From NCBI GenBank assembly GCA_029261395.1, contig JAJDBJ010000009.1, positions 1 to 50,772 of the forward strand: 50,772 bases of DNA. Reading direction: 5' to 3'. Under the pieces are notes generated by a model that did not search any database, was not told the DNA's origin, and was given only the letters and a program-made list of their open reading frames with translations. The translations under genes and the position numbers were made by a program. This stretch comes from Nitrospinaceae bacterium. GTDB lineage: Bacteria; Nitrospinota; Nitrospinia; Nitrospinales; Nitrospinaceae. Of the stretch, positions 31,895-40,750 are shown piece by piece. Numbering within the stretch: the stretch's first letter is position 1; each line of letters opens with the position of its first letter.

Positions 31895-33739
31895 ATGACC
31901 CTCCGAACCGTACCCAAATTGCCAGAAACCCCCGGCACCCTGCCGCGATACAAATCAGAGTCGTGGGGCTGGCCCGCAATCTTGATATTGGGTTTGGTCA
32001 TGGCCACTATCAGTTGGCAGAAATGGGCGGACCTGATCGTCGATTACGGCCAACAACTTTACCTTCCCTGGCAGTTGTCCGAAGGAAAAGTACTTTACCG
32101 GGATTTGGATTATCTATTCGGACCTTTCTCCGCATATTTACATGCCTTGCTGTTCAAAATATTCGATCCTGGAATCATGGTCCTGGTCTGGTTCAATCTT
32201 GGCGTGGTGACTGCGCTGAGCTCTTTGATTTACGCGATATTCAAATATGTTTCCGAGGCGTTGACCGCAACCTTAGCCACCCTTGCATTCTTAGGCATTT
32301 TCGCTTTTGGACAATATGCGGGAGGAGGGAACTTCAACTTCGTTTGCGCATACGTTTACGAACTGGCTCATGGGGTTTTTTTAAGCTTCCTCATCCTGTG
32401 GATATTTATCCAAACTCTGGAACGTCCCAGTTACTTTAAATTAATTCTCATAGGGTTGCTGACCGGCCTGGTCTACCTGACCAAGCCAGAAGCATTTCTT
32501 GCCATTACAGCCGCACTGGTAATGGGATTTTATTTTTTATTCAAAAATAAAACTCTCCCCAGCAATTCATTATGGTTCCTATTGGGTTCCTTTCTAATAA
32601 TCCCAATTCTAACTACCTTATATTTCAGCATCCACATGCCTTTATCCCAGGCGCTTTTCTATATTTTCCTTCCCTGGCTTCATGTTTTCGGATCGTCCAT
32701 GAGCGATCTCCCCATGTACCAGTGGGTCATGGGCACCGATTATCTTGGCAGGAATATCTGGGAAATGTTCTATTATTTTTTTATGATCATCGGATTTTGC
32801 CTGGGGTTGGTCTTCATGGACCGATGGTTGAACAAGCTCTCAAAAAAATCGTACCTCGCGGGTTGGGGTGTTTCGCTCCTTATGGTCTCTTCTCTGGGGC
32901 TCTGGCATAACCTGCTCCCCATATTTGAATTACCCCGTTCTCTACCGCTTATCATCCTGACCTATTGCATTTTCTTGCTCTTGAAGCTTATAAAATCCAC
33001 AGAAGAAAATTCCAATCGAAATCTGGGCCTGCTGGTCTTTTCCGTCTTCTCTTTGGTATTAATGTTTAAAATGATTTTCCACGTCCAAGTTTCTCATTAT
33101 GGGTTTGCATTGGCTCTTCCCGCAACTCTGATCTTAATTCATATCCTCACACATGAAATTCCCCGGCAGGTTTCCATAAACCTGAAACCCTTGAATATGT
33201 ACCGACCGATAGCCATAACGGTTGTGGCTATTTTCATTGGCTTGCATATTCAATTTGAATACAAAATGTATTCCTTTAAAGGCCAGCCTGTAGGAAAAGG
33301 CTCGGATACCCTGCTGGACTACCATTCCTTTTTAAATCCACGCGGCGTCATTTTCAACGCCGCCATCGATTTTATTCAAGAGGAAATCCCGAAGGAGGCT
33401 CAGTTTGCCGCGGTTCCCGGCTCAATCATGCTCAATTATATGACCCGAAGGGAAAGCCCCCTGAAATATATTTACCTGGATCCAGGCGCGTTCCAACTTA
33501 TCGGGGACTATAAGATTTACGCGGATTTGCAAAGAATTCGCCCACCCTACATTGTCTTGGGCGAACAAAAATTCTCACAGCAGGGCCGGACTCATTTTGG
33601 GAAGGATTTCGGGAAACACATTTTGCAGTGGATACATGAGAACTATTTTGTAATTCAGCAATATGGCGCCGAACCTTTTGTCACAGAGGAGTTTGGAATT
33701 CAGATTCTCAAAAGGAAACCCTCGCCAACTGCTGAGTAA
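31895..33739 (+). CDS. GT-C-like membrane glycosyltransferase, paralogue 2 of 3
   Basis: 614 residues from ATG 31895 (TTG 31880 is possible but non-standard). Same architecture as its neighbours: DLIVDYGQQLYLPWQLSEGK loop, NFNFVCAYVYELAHG, YLTKPEAFLA, HYGFALALPATLILI, NYMTRRESPLKY, and a C-terminus ending in EFGIQILKRK. Roughly half the residues match paralogue 1 by eye, so the duplication is old and all copies seem maintained. Likely polyprenyl-phosphate-sugar dependent. Confidence 0.8.
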   Translation: MTLRTVPKLPETPGTLPRYKSESWGWPAILILGLVMATISWQKWADLIVDYGQQLYLPWQLSEGKVLYRDLDYLFGPFSAYLHALLFKIFDPGIMVLVWFNLGVVTALSSLIYAIFKYVSEALTATLATLAFLGIFAFGQYAGGGNFNFVCAYVYELAHGVFLSFLILWIFIQTLERPSYFKLILIGLLTGLVYLTKPEAFLAITAALVMGFYFLFKNKTLPSNSLWFLLGSFLIIPILTTLYFSIHMPLSQALFYIFLPWLHVFGSSMSDLPMYQWVMGTDYLGRNIWEMFYYFFMIIGFCLGLVFMDRWLNKLSKKSYLAGWGVSLLMVSSLGLWHNLLPIFELPRSLPLIILTYCIFLLLKLIKSTEENSNRNLGLLVFSVFSLVLMFKMIFHVQVSHYGFALALPATLILIHILTHEIPRQVSINLKPLNMYRPIAITVVAIFIGLHIQFEYKMYSFKGQPVGKGSDTLLDYHSFLNPRGVIFNAAIDFIQEEIPKEAQFAAVPGSIMLNYMTRRESPLKYIYLDPGAFQLIGDYKIYADLQRIRPPYIVLGEQKFSQQGRTHFGKDFGKHILQWIHENYFVIQQYGAEPFVTEEFGIQILKRKPSPTAE

Positions 33740-33763
33740 AGATTGAACAACACTGCAATTTCG

Positions 33764-33799
33764 CTTTCGATTGCAATCGGGTGGATATATCCTTAACCT
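33764..33799 (+). promoter_or_regulatory. Promoter copy 3 of the GT-C triplet
   Basis: TTGCAA (33771-33776), 17 bp, TAACCT (33794-33799). The same perfect palindrome CGATTGCAATCG lies at 33768-33779. It is 75 bp before the third paralogue's ATG. Confidence 0.5.
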
Positions 33800-33874
33800 T
33801 AAAGAGTAATACTGTAATGTTTACCGTAGTTTTGGCGTTAAGCTTTTAGTCAAACTTTTTCCCTTTAAGGCCTC

Positions 33875-35764
33875 ATGCCTGTAGACTCTACCTCCATTAC
33901 CGAACCCCCCTTAACTGCTGACCCTTTCAAAAATTTTAACTTTGATCGCTGGAGCCCTATTCTTCTTGTACTGGCGTTGCTGGTCATGATTGCGATCAGT
34001 TGGGGAAAGTGGATCGACATACTCGTCGATTTTGGTCTGCAGGTTTATACTCCCTGGCAATTATCCCTGGGGCAAGTCCTGTACAAAGATATTATCCATA
34101 TTCACGGCCCTCTGTCGTTTTACATTCACAGTTTGCTGTTTATGGTGTTTGGGCCCGGTATTTCTGTACTCGCCTGGTTTAATATTGGCCTGATCATTAT
34201 CCTGGCGTTTATCATCCACCATCTATTTCGCAAACTATATGACCCGCTAACCGGATTGCTCGCCACATTATCTTTTATTGTGATTTTTGCTTTTGGAAAT
34301 TACCTGCAGGTAGGAAATTATAATTTCGTCTGCGCTTATGAATACACCCTGCCTCACGGAGTATTTCTGAGCTTTGTCGCCATCCATCAATTTATCAACT
34401 ACCTCAGGAGCCCCCGCTCTCTCACTTTATTTGGAATCGGCTTCCTTTCCGGATTAATTCTTCTGACCAAACCCGAAGCGTTTCTAGCAGAGATTACCGC
34501 TGTCGGAATAGGCCTTCTGCTGGCTCTTCAACTTCACGAAACGTCCTTGAAAAGCAGTTTACAAAGAGTTTTGATTTTCTTTTCGGCCTTTATCATTCCC
34601 TCTCTGATATTTATATTTTATTTTTCACTCCACATGCCGATTGAACAAGCTCTGGAGAGTCCTTTCAATCATTTAATTTACACCTTCAATTCTGAAGTCA
34701 AAACCTTACCCTTCTACAAAGCGATTACGGGCACCGGTTTTTTTTGGAGAAACTTGAGCTACATGTTTATCGCTTTAGGTGGATACCTGTTTATTTACAT
34801 GGTCCTTAAGTTTCTCAACAAAGGGATTGTGAGCCGTTATGGAAATACTCAAACACCTTATTGGGTTTGTTTTTCGGGCTTCTCAGCTCTTTTCATTATT
34901 TTCAGGGATACGATTCCCTGGATGGATTTGATGCGCCCTCTCCCTCTGATTCTAACCACGTATATGGGAGTTTTCATTTACCGCTGGGTTAATCATTCTC
35001 AAACTCCTCAAGTTAAAATCAGGCAAATATCCATTTTTGTCTTAACTCTGTTTTCACTGGTTCTATTACTTAAAATATTTCTATCGGTATCCGTCCAGCA
35101 TTACGGATTTGCATTGACCTTGCCTAGTTTTCTCATTTTTGTAGCGCTTATAATGCACGAGTTGCCCCTGCTCTTCACAAAGTCTCAAGGGTCACCAATG
35201 GTCCCATCAATATTTGGGTTAGTCTTTCTGTTGATATACACAGGTATGATGGGGTGGCTTTCTTTTAAACTGTACCGTATCAAGGATTTCCCCATTGGCA
35301 AGGGAAGAGACCGGGTTTATGATTTTTCGCCCTACCGTATGGGAACACCTTCCAATCCGCACATACGCGGTATCCTGTTTAACCATGCCCTTGAGTGGAT
35401 TGATCGTGAGTTGGGCCCAGAGGAAAAGTTTGCCACCTTTCCTGCAGCTCCCATGCTGAACTACATGGCGCGGAGAGGAAATCCTGCATTAACCGGACTT
35501 CTCAATCCTCATGTCTTGATGCTGACCGGAGAAAGTTCCATACTCAAGTCCCTCAAAGAACATAATCCCGATTACATTATGTTGGTCGACCAGGATTTCG
35601 CACATCTGGGTGCCCGTTATTTTGGAATAGATTATGCCCGGACTACTTTTGAGTGGATTCTTCAAAACTACAAAGTGGAACATCAGATTGGAGCAAGGCC
35701 TTTTTCGAATCAAGGCTTCGGTATTCAAATACGAAAAAGAAAATCACTCCCCTCGGATCAATGA
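33875..35764 (+). CDS. GT-C-like membrane glycosyltransferase, paralogue 3 of 3
   Basis: 629 residues, about twelve membrane helices. It shares DILVDFGLQVYTPWQLSLGQ, NYNFVCAYEYTLPHG, LLTKPEAFLAE, HYGFALTLPSFL, NYMARRGNP and GFGIQIRKRK with the two preceding proteins; here the loop motif has DFG in place of DYG. An AAGG ribosome site precedes ATG 33875. Each copy has its own promoter block, so expression may be coordinated but separately tunable. Confidence 0.8.
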   Translation: MPVDSTSITEPPLTADPFKNFNFDRWSPILLVLALLVMIAISWGKWIDILVDFGLQVYTPWQLSLGQVLYKDIIHIHGPLSFYIHSLLFMVFGPGISVLAWFNIGLIIILAFIIHHLFRKLYDPLTGLLATLSFIVIFAFGNYLQVGNYNFVCAYEYTLPHGVFLSFVAIHQFINYLRSPRSLTLFGIGFLSGLILLTKPEAFLAEITAVGIGLLLALQLHETSLKSSLQRVLIFFSAFIIPSLIFIFYFSLHMPIEQALESPFNHLIYTFNSEVKTLPFYKAITGTGFFWRNLSYMFIALGGYLFIYMVLKFLNKGIVSRYGNTQTPYWVCFSGFSALFIIFRDTIPWMDLMRPLPLILTTYMGVFIYRWVNHSQTPQVKIRQISIFVLTLFSLVLLLKIFLSVSVQHYGFALTLPSFLIFVALIMHELPLLFTKSQGSPMVPSIFGLVFLLIYTGMMGWLSFKLYRIKDFPIGKGRDRVYDFSPYRMGTPSNPHIRGILFNHALEWIDRELGPEEKFATFPAAPMLNYMARRGNPALTGLLNPHVLMLTGESSILKSLKEHNPDYIMLVDQDFAHLGARYFGIDYARTTFEWILQNYKVEHQIGARPFSNQGFGIQIRKRKSLPSDQ

Positions 35765-35793
35765 ATAAGATGGCTCCATTTTCATTCTAGACC

Positions 35794-35818
35794 GCTTGAA
35801 ACAAGCATTATTATAATT
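35794..35818 (+). terminator. Weak possible terminator between convergent genes
   Basis: GCTTG-AAA-CAAGC (35794-35806) followed by an AT-rich tract. The stem is only 5 bp. It lies between the convergent third GT-C gene and the acyltransferase gene. Confidence 0.25.
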
Positions 35819-36600
35819 CACACCCTTTGCCCAATCGCTCCCTCTGCTTCCTCATATTTTTTACTGATGAGAGCTCTGCTGCTTTCTGCCAGGACCTGTC
35901 GGTCCGTCTCTCCCGTCACTTGAGGCAAGACCCATACTTTGACATTCAAACGAGGGTGCATCAGCAACCGTTTTATATTTCCTAAAAATGATACCCCCTC
36001 CGGCCAGCAGGCCACCGAAGGTTCCCCGTCATCGTAATAACGGATCACGACAGGGATAACGGAGCTTTCGGCCTTAACCACCGCCTCGAACGCTGAAGAG
36101 TTAAAACGCTCCACTCGTTGCCCTGACGTAGCGCCGCCTTCCGGAAACACGACCACGTAATGCCCAGACCGTAATCGCTCGGCAATAGCCTGGACCATGA
36201 CCGTCAATCCCCTTCGGCGAGTTCGATCGATATAAATTGTATTCGCAATTCGGGTCATGTATCCGGCCAAAGGCCATGCTCGAACATCGCTTTTCGAAAC
36301 AAACGATACCCGGAAGCACGCCGCCATCACAAAAATATCCACCGAGCCGATATGATTGGCAACTATCATCCCTCCGCTGGTAATTTTTTCGGTTGCGCCC
36401 TCCTTCTGAATACGAATATTCAACACCCAACAACACAATTTACCCCACACCTGCATGACGCGGGCTATCATCGTATAGTGAGTCTTCTGAAAAGGGCTCA
36501 ACACTATTATTGTCACCAAACCCACCACACCCATTACCACTTGGATGATCACCAACCCAATCACTCTGTAAACCATGCGAACATAGCCCATCGTCAGCAA
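35818..36600 (-). CDS. PlsC-type 1-acyl-glycerol-3-phosphate acyltransferase-like protein
   Basis: 260 residues. One or two N-terminal membrane segments (about 5-35) precede the acyltransferase blocks: NHIGSVD (HX4D catalytic motif), an Arg in IDRTRRRG, FPEGGATSG (block III) and IPVVIRY (block IV). It would acylate lysophosphatidate or a related lipid at the inner membrane. Start may be ATG 36600 or 36591. It follows the SGNH gene by 8 bp, so the pair is one unit. Confidence 0.87.
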   Translation of the reverse strand: MLTMGYVRMVYRVIGLVIIQVVMGVVGLVTIIVLSPFQKTHYTMIARVMQVWGKLCCWVLNIRIQKEGATEKITSGGMIVANHIGSVDIFVMAACFRVSFVSKSDVRAWPLAGYMTRIANTIYIDRTRRRGLTVMVQAIAERLRSGHYVVVFPEGGATSGQRVERFNSSAFEAVVKAESSVIPVVIRYYDDGEPSVACWPEGVSFLGNIKRLLMHPRLNVKVWVLPQVTGETDRQVLAESSRALISKKYEEAEGAIGQRV

Positions 36601-36607
36601 TATCCCG

Positions 36608-37408
36608 TTAAAATTGTTCTGGATTTTTTTTCTTGAATCCCATCATGTCCGACCCAACCACCTGCCGCACTTCATCCCAATAAGATTTTATCATTTCCGG
36701 AAGGCTGATTTCATGTGCCATATCAACACCCAAAGTTCCCAGCATTACTTTTGCCACATGAGACCAGGCGGAATGCGCACGCAACCACCCGTAGTGAATT
36801 TCATCAAAGCCCAGATAACGATCCATCTCAGAAATCAAATGGCCGTAGCGGCCTGCGGACTCTTTTAAAAAACGGTTAACCTCTATAATTCCCCCGGTCG
36901 CCTCACTATAGGAAACCCGCGAAAAGGGAAGCAGTACCGAACGAAGAATATAAAACCAGATCGGGTGCACTCCTTTTTCGAAAGCAACGGGTAGAGTGGT
37001 ATAAAAAATTTCAGCATTTAACGATTGCAGTTTGTCGAATACCTGCTGAACCGTCTCAATGACCTGCTCTGCCGACACGCCATACATGATATCGTTGCCG
37101 ATATCCGTGACCAGAGCAACAACCTGGCAACCGGATTCTGATTTATTGCGCGCCACCTCAAAAATATCACTGGTGCAAATCGGAGGATAGGACACATTCA
37201 GCAATCCCCCGGAAGCATAATAAGCACGCCCGGGACCGGAGGCAATCAACACTTCGACCTTTCGGGGATGCAGACAGGTTTTCATATGCCGGGCAAAAGC
37301 AAAACACCCGCGAGACAGATTACTGGCCCCCAGCAAAATTAAAAGTATCGGCGTGTCCGGAGACAGTGGAGATCCTATCGGGGATTTTTCATTTAACTCA
37401 GAGGGCAT
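36608..37408 (-). CDS. Divergent SGNH/GDSL hydrolase-like protein
   Basis: 266 residues without signal peptide. Block I appears as LLGASNLSRG (Ser29 nucleophile in GAS), block III as TDIGNDI (Gly and Asn of the oxyanion hole), and block V as DEIHYGW (Asp and His). These are the SGNH esterase landmarks, although the spacing is unusual, so I am moderately sure. It starts the unit with the acyltransferase, which points to lipid or acyl-group metabolism. Confidence 0.6.
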   Translation of the reverse strand: MPSELNEKSPIGSPLSPDTPILLILLGASNLSRGCFAFARHMKTCLHPRKVEVLIASGPGRAYYASGGLLNVSYPPICTSDIFEVARNKSESGCQVVALVTDIGNDIMYGVSAEQVIETVQQVFDKLQSLNAEIFYTTLPVAFEKGVHPIWFYILRSVLLPFSRVSYSEATGGIIEVNRFLKESAGRYGHLISEMDRYLGFDEIHYGWLRAHSAWSHVAKVMLGTLGVDMAHEISLPEMIKSYWDEVRQVVGSDMMGFKKKNPEQF

Positions 37409-37488
37409 AGGCGTTCACTCAAACAACCTTGGGAATATTTCCAATGGCTCTAAAAGAACAGGGGAATTCGGTTGAGTTTCATGAAACG

Positions 37489-38364
37489 CTAGGGATAGGA
37501 ACGGTATTTTTTCGGTAAATTGACCAGGTCGGCTCTTTTATCCAAGGCTTCGTGTAGTTTTGAATAATGGGCGATCATCTTTCTGGAATTATGATACTCC
37601 TTCGCACTCATCATGTATTTGTTAACGTAATTCCGAAGAGCGCGCATATTCTTAACATAGGTTTGATATTTATTCCTCCACCAGGCCTCATTATGCCCGC
37701 CCCACAATTTTTCTCCATTTTTTGCAGTAGGCGTGAGAAGCATTGTTGAGTTTTCACGGTCGATCTCCACCTTGAATTCACCCAGGAAACTCATCCCCAA
37801 CAACCCGTCGACGGCTCCCTTGAAATTTGGATTGGTGCTGGCTTCCAGTCCAAATACTTCAGCCTCTCCAACCTTAAGGGACTCCAGAACAAACAGCGGA
37901 CTTTCAACTTTTCCACCCGCAGTATTAAAACTCATGGACGGAAAGTCTTTCTTATTTTTAATTCCGAGTTGTTCGCCTAATCGCTCGGAAAGTATCACCA
38001 TCGTTGCGCCAGTATCCACCATCAGGTTGGCCTTGACGCTCCCATTGATCTGTACTTCGACAATGAAATGTCCTTCGCCGTGAGGCTTGACTGGAATGGC
38101 ATAGCTATTGGATTGCATTTCCCCAAAGAGCAGTTTCACCGGACCCGAAGACTCGGCCGGGGCGCCCTTCATGGTTTTCAGTTCGCCTTTTTTCCGATAC
38201 TGGGGAGGGATTTTAGAAAGGTTGTCGGTAAAATGCGTTTTACCGTGTTCATCTTTCCATTTATAAATCGCGGAGTGGGAGGGAGTGGCCAGCATCAAAA
38301 CAACCAACACACCTAAAGTACAGGAGAGCTTAGTCCATCGACTCAAAGGATATTGGTTTGACAT
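37489..38364 (-). CDS. DUF4124 plus retropepsin-like aspartic protease
   Basis: 291 residues from ATG 38364 (GAGAG 6 nt upstream; the longer frame reaches 38406). Signal peptide about 1-31, DUF4124 at about 32-55 (IYKWKDEHGKTHFTDN), then a single retropepsin-type domain (about 90-205) with catalytic VDTGAT and a conserved DGLLGMSFL. Retropepsins act as dimers; it should be periplasmic. Its start lies inside the end of ftsK (35 bp overlap), so it is probably co-transcribed with it. Substrate unknown. Confidence 0.85.
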   Translation of the reverse strand: MSNQYPLSRWTKLSCTLGVLVVLMLATPSHSAIYKWKDEHGKTHFTDNLSKIPPQYRKKGELKTMKGAPAESSGPVKLLFGEMQSNSYAIPVKPHGEGHFIVEVQINGSVKANLMVDTGATMVILSERLGEQLGIKNKKDFPSMSFNTAGGKVESPLFVLESLKVGEAEVFGLEASTNPNFKGAVDGLLGMSFLGEFKVEIDRENSTMLLTPTAKNGEKLWGGHNEAWWRNKYQTYVKNMRALRNYVNKYMMSAKEYHNSRKMIAHYSKLHEALDKRADLVNLPKKYRSYP

Positions 38365-40750
38365 AAACATCTCTCGGTTTGATTCCATCCGAAGGCCCAA
38401 CCACACCTTCTCGTTCCATCACTTCAACCATGCGCGCCGCCCGGTTGTAGCCGACACGCAGTTTTCTCTGAATCATCGAAATCGAAGCTTGTCGTTCCCG
38501 TGCAACGAGGGCGACGGCTTCATCGTATTTCTCGTCAAATTCTTCTTCTTCCTCTTCCGCGCTGTTAGCTTCGACCACCTGCTCGAATACATCTTTTTCG
38601 TATTCCGGCTTTTTCTCCTGGTCTTTGATGAATTTGAGAATCCGGTTGATCTCCTCATCACTCACCATCGCCCCGTGGATTCTATGAATCTTGGACGTTC
38701 CCGGCGGGAGGAACAACATGTCCCCTTTGCCCAACAATTTCTCGGCACCGGAGCAGTCCAGAATCGTCCGGGAATCCACGCGCGAAGTAACCTGATAAGA
38801 AATCCGCGCCGGAAAATTGGCCTTGATGATTCCCGTCAACACGTCCACCGACGGCCTTTGAGTCGCTACGATCAAATGTATCCCCGCCGCGCGAGCCATT
38901 TGCGCCAAACGCGTCAACGAGTCTTCTACGCCTTTACAGGCGACCATCATCAAATCCGCCAACTCATCGATTACTATTACAATGTAAGGGAGTTTGATGG
39001 GAATTTCCATCTCCGTTTTTTCGGCGGTGAACTCCTCACTCAATACATCCAGTTCCTCGGGTTCCGCAACAGGTTCTTTTCTTTTGATTTTCCGGCTTTT
39101 AGGTTTTCGTTTCCGGTCTTCCTCCACCTGCAGTTTTTCCACCATGTGGTTGTACCCGGAAATATTACGCACAGAACATTCGGCCATCATCTTGTAGCGT
39201 CGTTCCATTTCCGATACCGCCCATTGCAGGGCCGCGGCGGCTTTCTTGGGATTGGTCACTACGGGTGCGATCAAGTGAGGAATGCCGTCGTACATATTCA
39301 GCTCGAGCATTTTGGGATCGATCATGATCATCTTCACCTCTTCCGGAGTGGCGTTGAGGAGGATACTGCAGATCATGGTATTGATGCCGACCGATTTACC
39401 GGAGCCGGTGGAACCCGCCATCAACAGATGCGGGACCTGTGCCAGGTTTTCTGCAACGGGGCGACCGATATGATCCTTGCCCACTGCCAACGCCACTTTG
39501 GAATCCATTTCCTGAAATGATTCCGAGCAGATAATTTCCTTGAAGGAAACGGTTTCTCGCTTCGGGTTGGGCAACTCTATGCCGACCACCGACTTGCCAG
39601 GCACGGGCGTGAGGATTCGCACACTGGGCGCGCGCATGGCCAACGCCAGATCGTCCGTCAATGAAAGGATACGGCTGACCTTGATTCCCGGTCCCGGTTC
39701 AAATTCGTACAAGGTGATGACCGGACCCGGCAATACCTGAACAACCCGCCCCTCCACTCCAAAATCCGCCAGCTTTCGTTCCAGAATGGTGGAGTTGAGC
39801 ATCAGCTCTTCCCGCATCTTCGCCACATCCCGAACTTCGGAAGGATCATTCAAAAGAGTGACGGGAGGCACCTGATAACCGTCCAGCTCACTCTCAAACG
39901 GAAAGTTTTTCTGAATGGCAAACTCTTCTTTCTTTTCCGGTTCCTTTTCTTTTTCTTTTTTCTTTGTCTTGGGAATAGCGTCCATAGTTTTCGGTGAAGG
40001 ACTCAACAGTTCGCGCGACACGATGACGGGCTCGCTCAATTTTCGATACTTGCCTTTTTCCTTGCTCGCCGACCGCCAGATGCGTACCGTCTCCCATAAC
40101 CAGTCCTTGAGTTCCACAACCATTCTCACCAACAAAATTCCCACGGCGCGGATACTTTTCAATCCCCATCCAAATAGAACTACGAAAGCCAGACCTGTTG
40201 TTTGGAGCAATCGGTTGGCCGGTACGCCGGACATCGCCAGCGTAGAAACGAACAGAGTTAAGATCAACACCAGATGAGCGCCGACGACACTCAACCAGAG
40301 GACCAGCCACTTGGAAAGTGTCGCGCCCACCACGCCGCCCGTTTCAATCTCTTTTCCAAAAAAGGGATCATGGCCGAACTGCAAAGCCATCATGGAACAG
40401 AGAGCGGTCAAAAAAATCGAACCGAAAAACAACACCAGCGGCCAGCGACGGATCTCCTGTCCGCGAATCACGGCCCAACCGACAAGAATCGCAACCAACG
40501 GAAACACAAATCCTCCGGTCCCGAAAATGCGAACGAGGCCGTCCGCCAGATAGGACCCCACCAATCCCCCATAATTCTGAATGTTCTCACCCTGCGAGGA
40601 AAACTGATTGAATGAGGGATCGTGAGACGAATACGAAATCATTGAAATAAACGCAAACAGCGCAAATCCGGCGATTCCGATACCCAGGAAATCACGGATT
40701 AAACTATGGTCGCGGGTCGGTGTGGGATCAGGGGATTTTTTTCCACTCAT
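38330..40750 (-). CDS. ftsK: DNA translocase FtsK
   Basis: 806 residues. Four N-terminal membrane helices (about 20-195), a charged linker, and the alpha/beta translocase motor with Walker A GSTGSGKS (Lys near 448) and Walker B VIVIDELADL. A charged insert rich in Lys/Glu lies between about residues 540 and 595. The C-terminal gamma winged helix (about 735-800, SISMIQRKLRVGYNRAARMVEVME) reads chromosome polarity (KOPS). It moves DNA during division and chromosome dimer resolution. Its ATG overlaps the nadB stop by one base (TAATG). Confidence 0.96.
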   Translation of the reverse strand: MSGKKSPDPTPTRDHSLIRDFLGIGIAGFALFAFISMISYSSHDPSFNQFSSQGENIQNYGGLVGSYLADGLVRIFGTGGFVFPLVAILVGWAVIRGQEIRRWPLVLFFGSIFLTALCSMMALQFGHDPFFGKEIETGGVVGATLSKWLVLWLSVVGAHLVLILTLFVSTLAMSGVPANRLLQTTGLAFVVLFGWGLKSIRAVGILLVRMVVELKDWLWETVRIWRSASKEKGKYRKLSEPVIVSRELLSPSPKTMDAIPKTKKKEKEKEPEKKEEFAIQKNFPFESELDGYQVPPVTLLNDPSEVRDVAKMREELMLNSTILERKLADFGVEGRVVQVLPGPVITLYEFEPGPGIKVSRILSLTDDLALAMRAPSVRILTPVPGKSVVGIELPNPKRETVSFKEIICSESFQEMDSKVALAVGKDHIGRPVAENLAQVPHLLMAGSTGSGKSVGINTMICSILLNATPEEVKMIMIDPKMLELNMYDGIPHLIAPVVTNPKKAAAALQWAVSEMERRYKMMAECSVRNISGYNHMVEKLQVEEDRKRKPKSRKIKRKEPVAEPEELDVLSEEFTAEKTEMEIPIKLPYIVIVIDELADLMMVACKGVEDSLTRLAQMARAAGIHLIVATQRPSVDVLTGIIKANFPARISYQVTSRVDSRTILDCSGAEKLLGKGDMLFLPPGTSKIHRIHGAMVSDEEINRILKFIKDQEKKPEYEKDVFEQVVEANSAEEEEEEFDEKYDEAVALVARERQASISMIQRKLRVGYNRAARMVEVMEREGVVGPSDGIKPRDVYVKPISFESMD

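Noticed and set aside
31807-32439. 210-codon plus frame overlapping the second GT-C paralogue
   Set aside because: Different frame of a clear membrane protein with paralogues on both sides.
38285-39520. 411-codon plus frame antisense to ftsK
   Set aside because: FtsK motifs on the minus strand are unambiguous; the antisense frame has no recognisable features.
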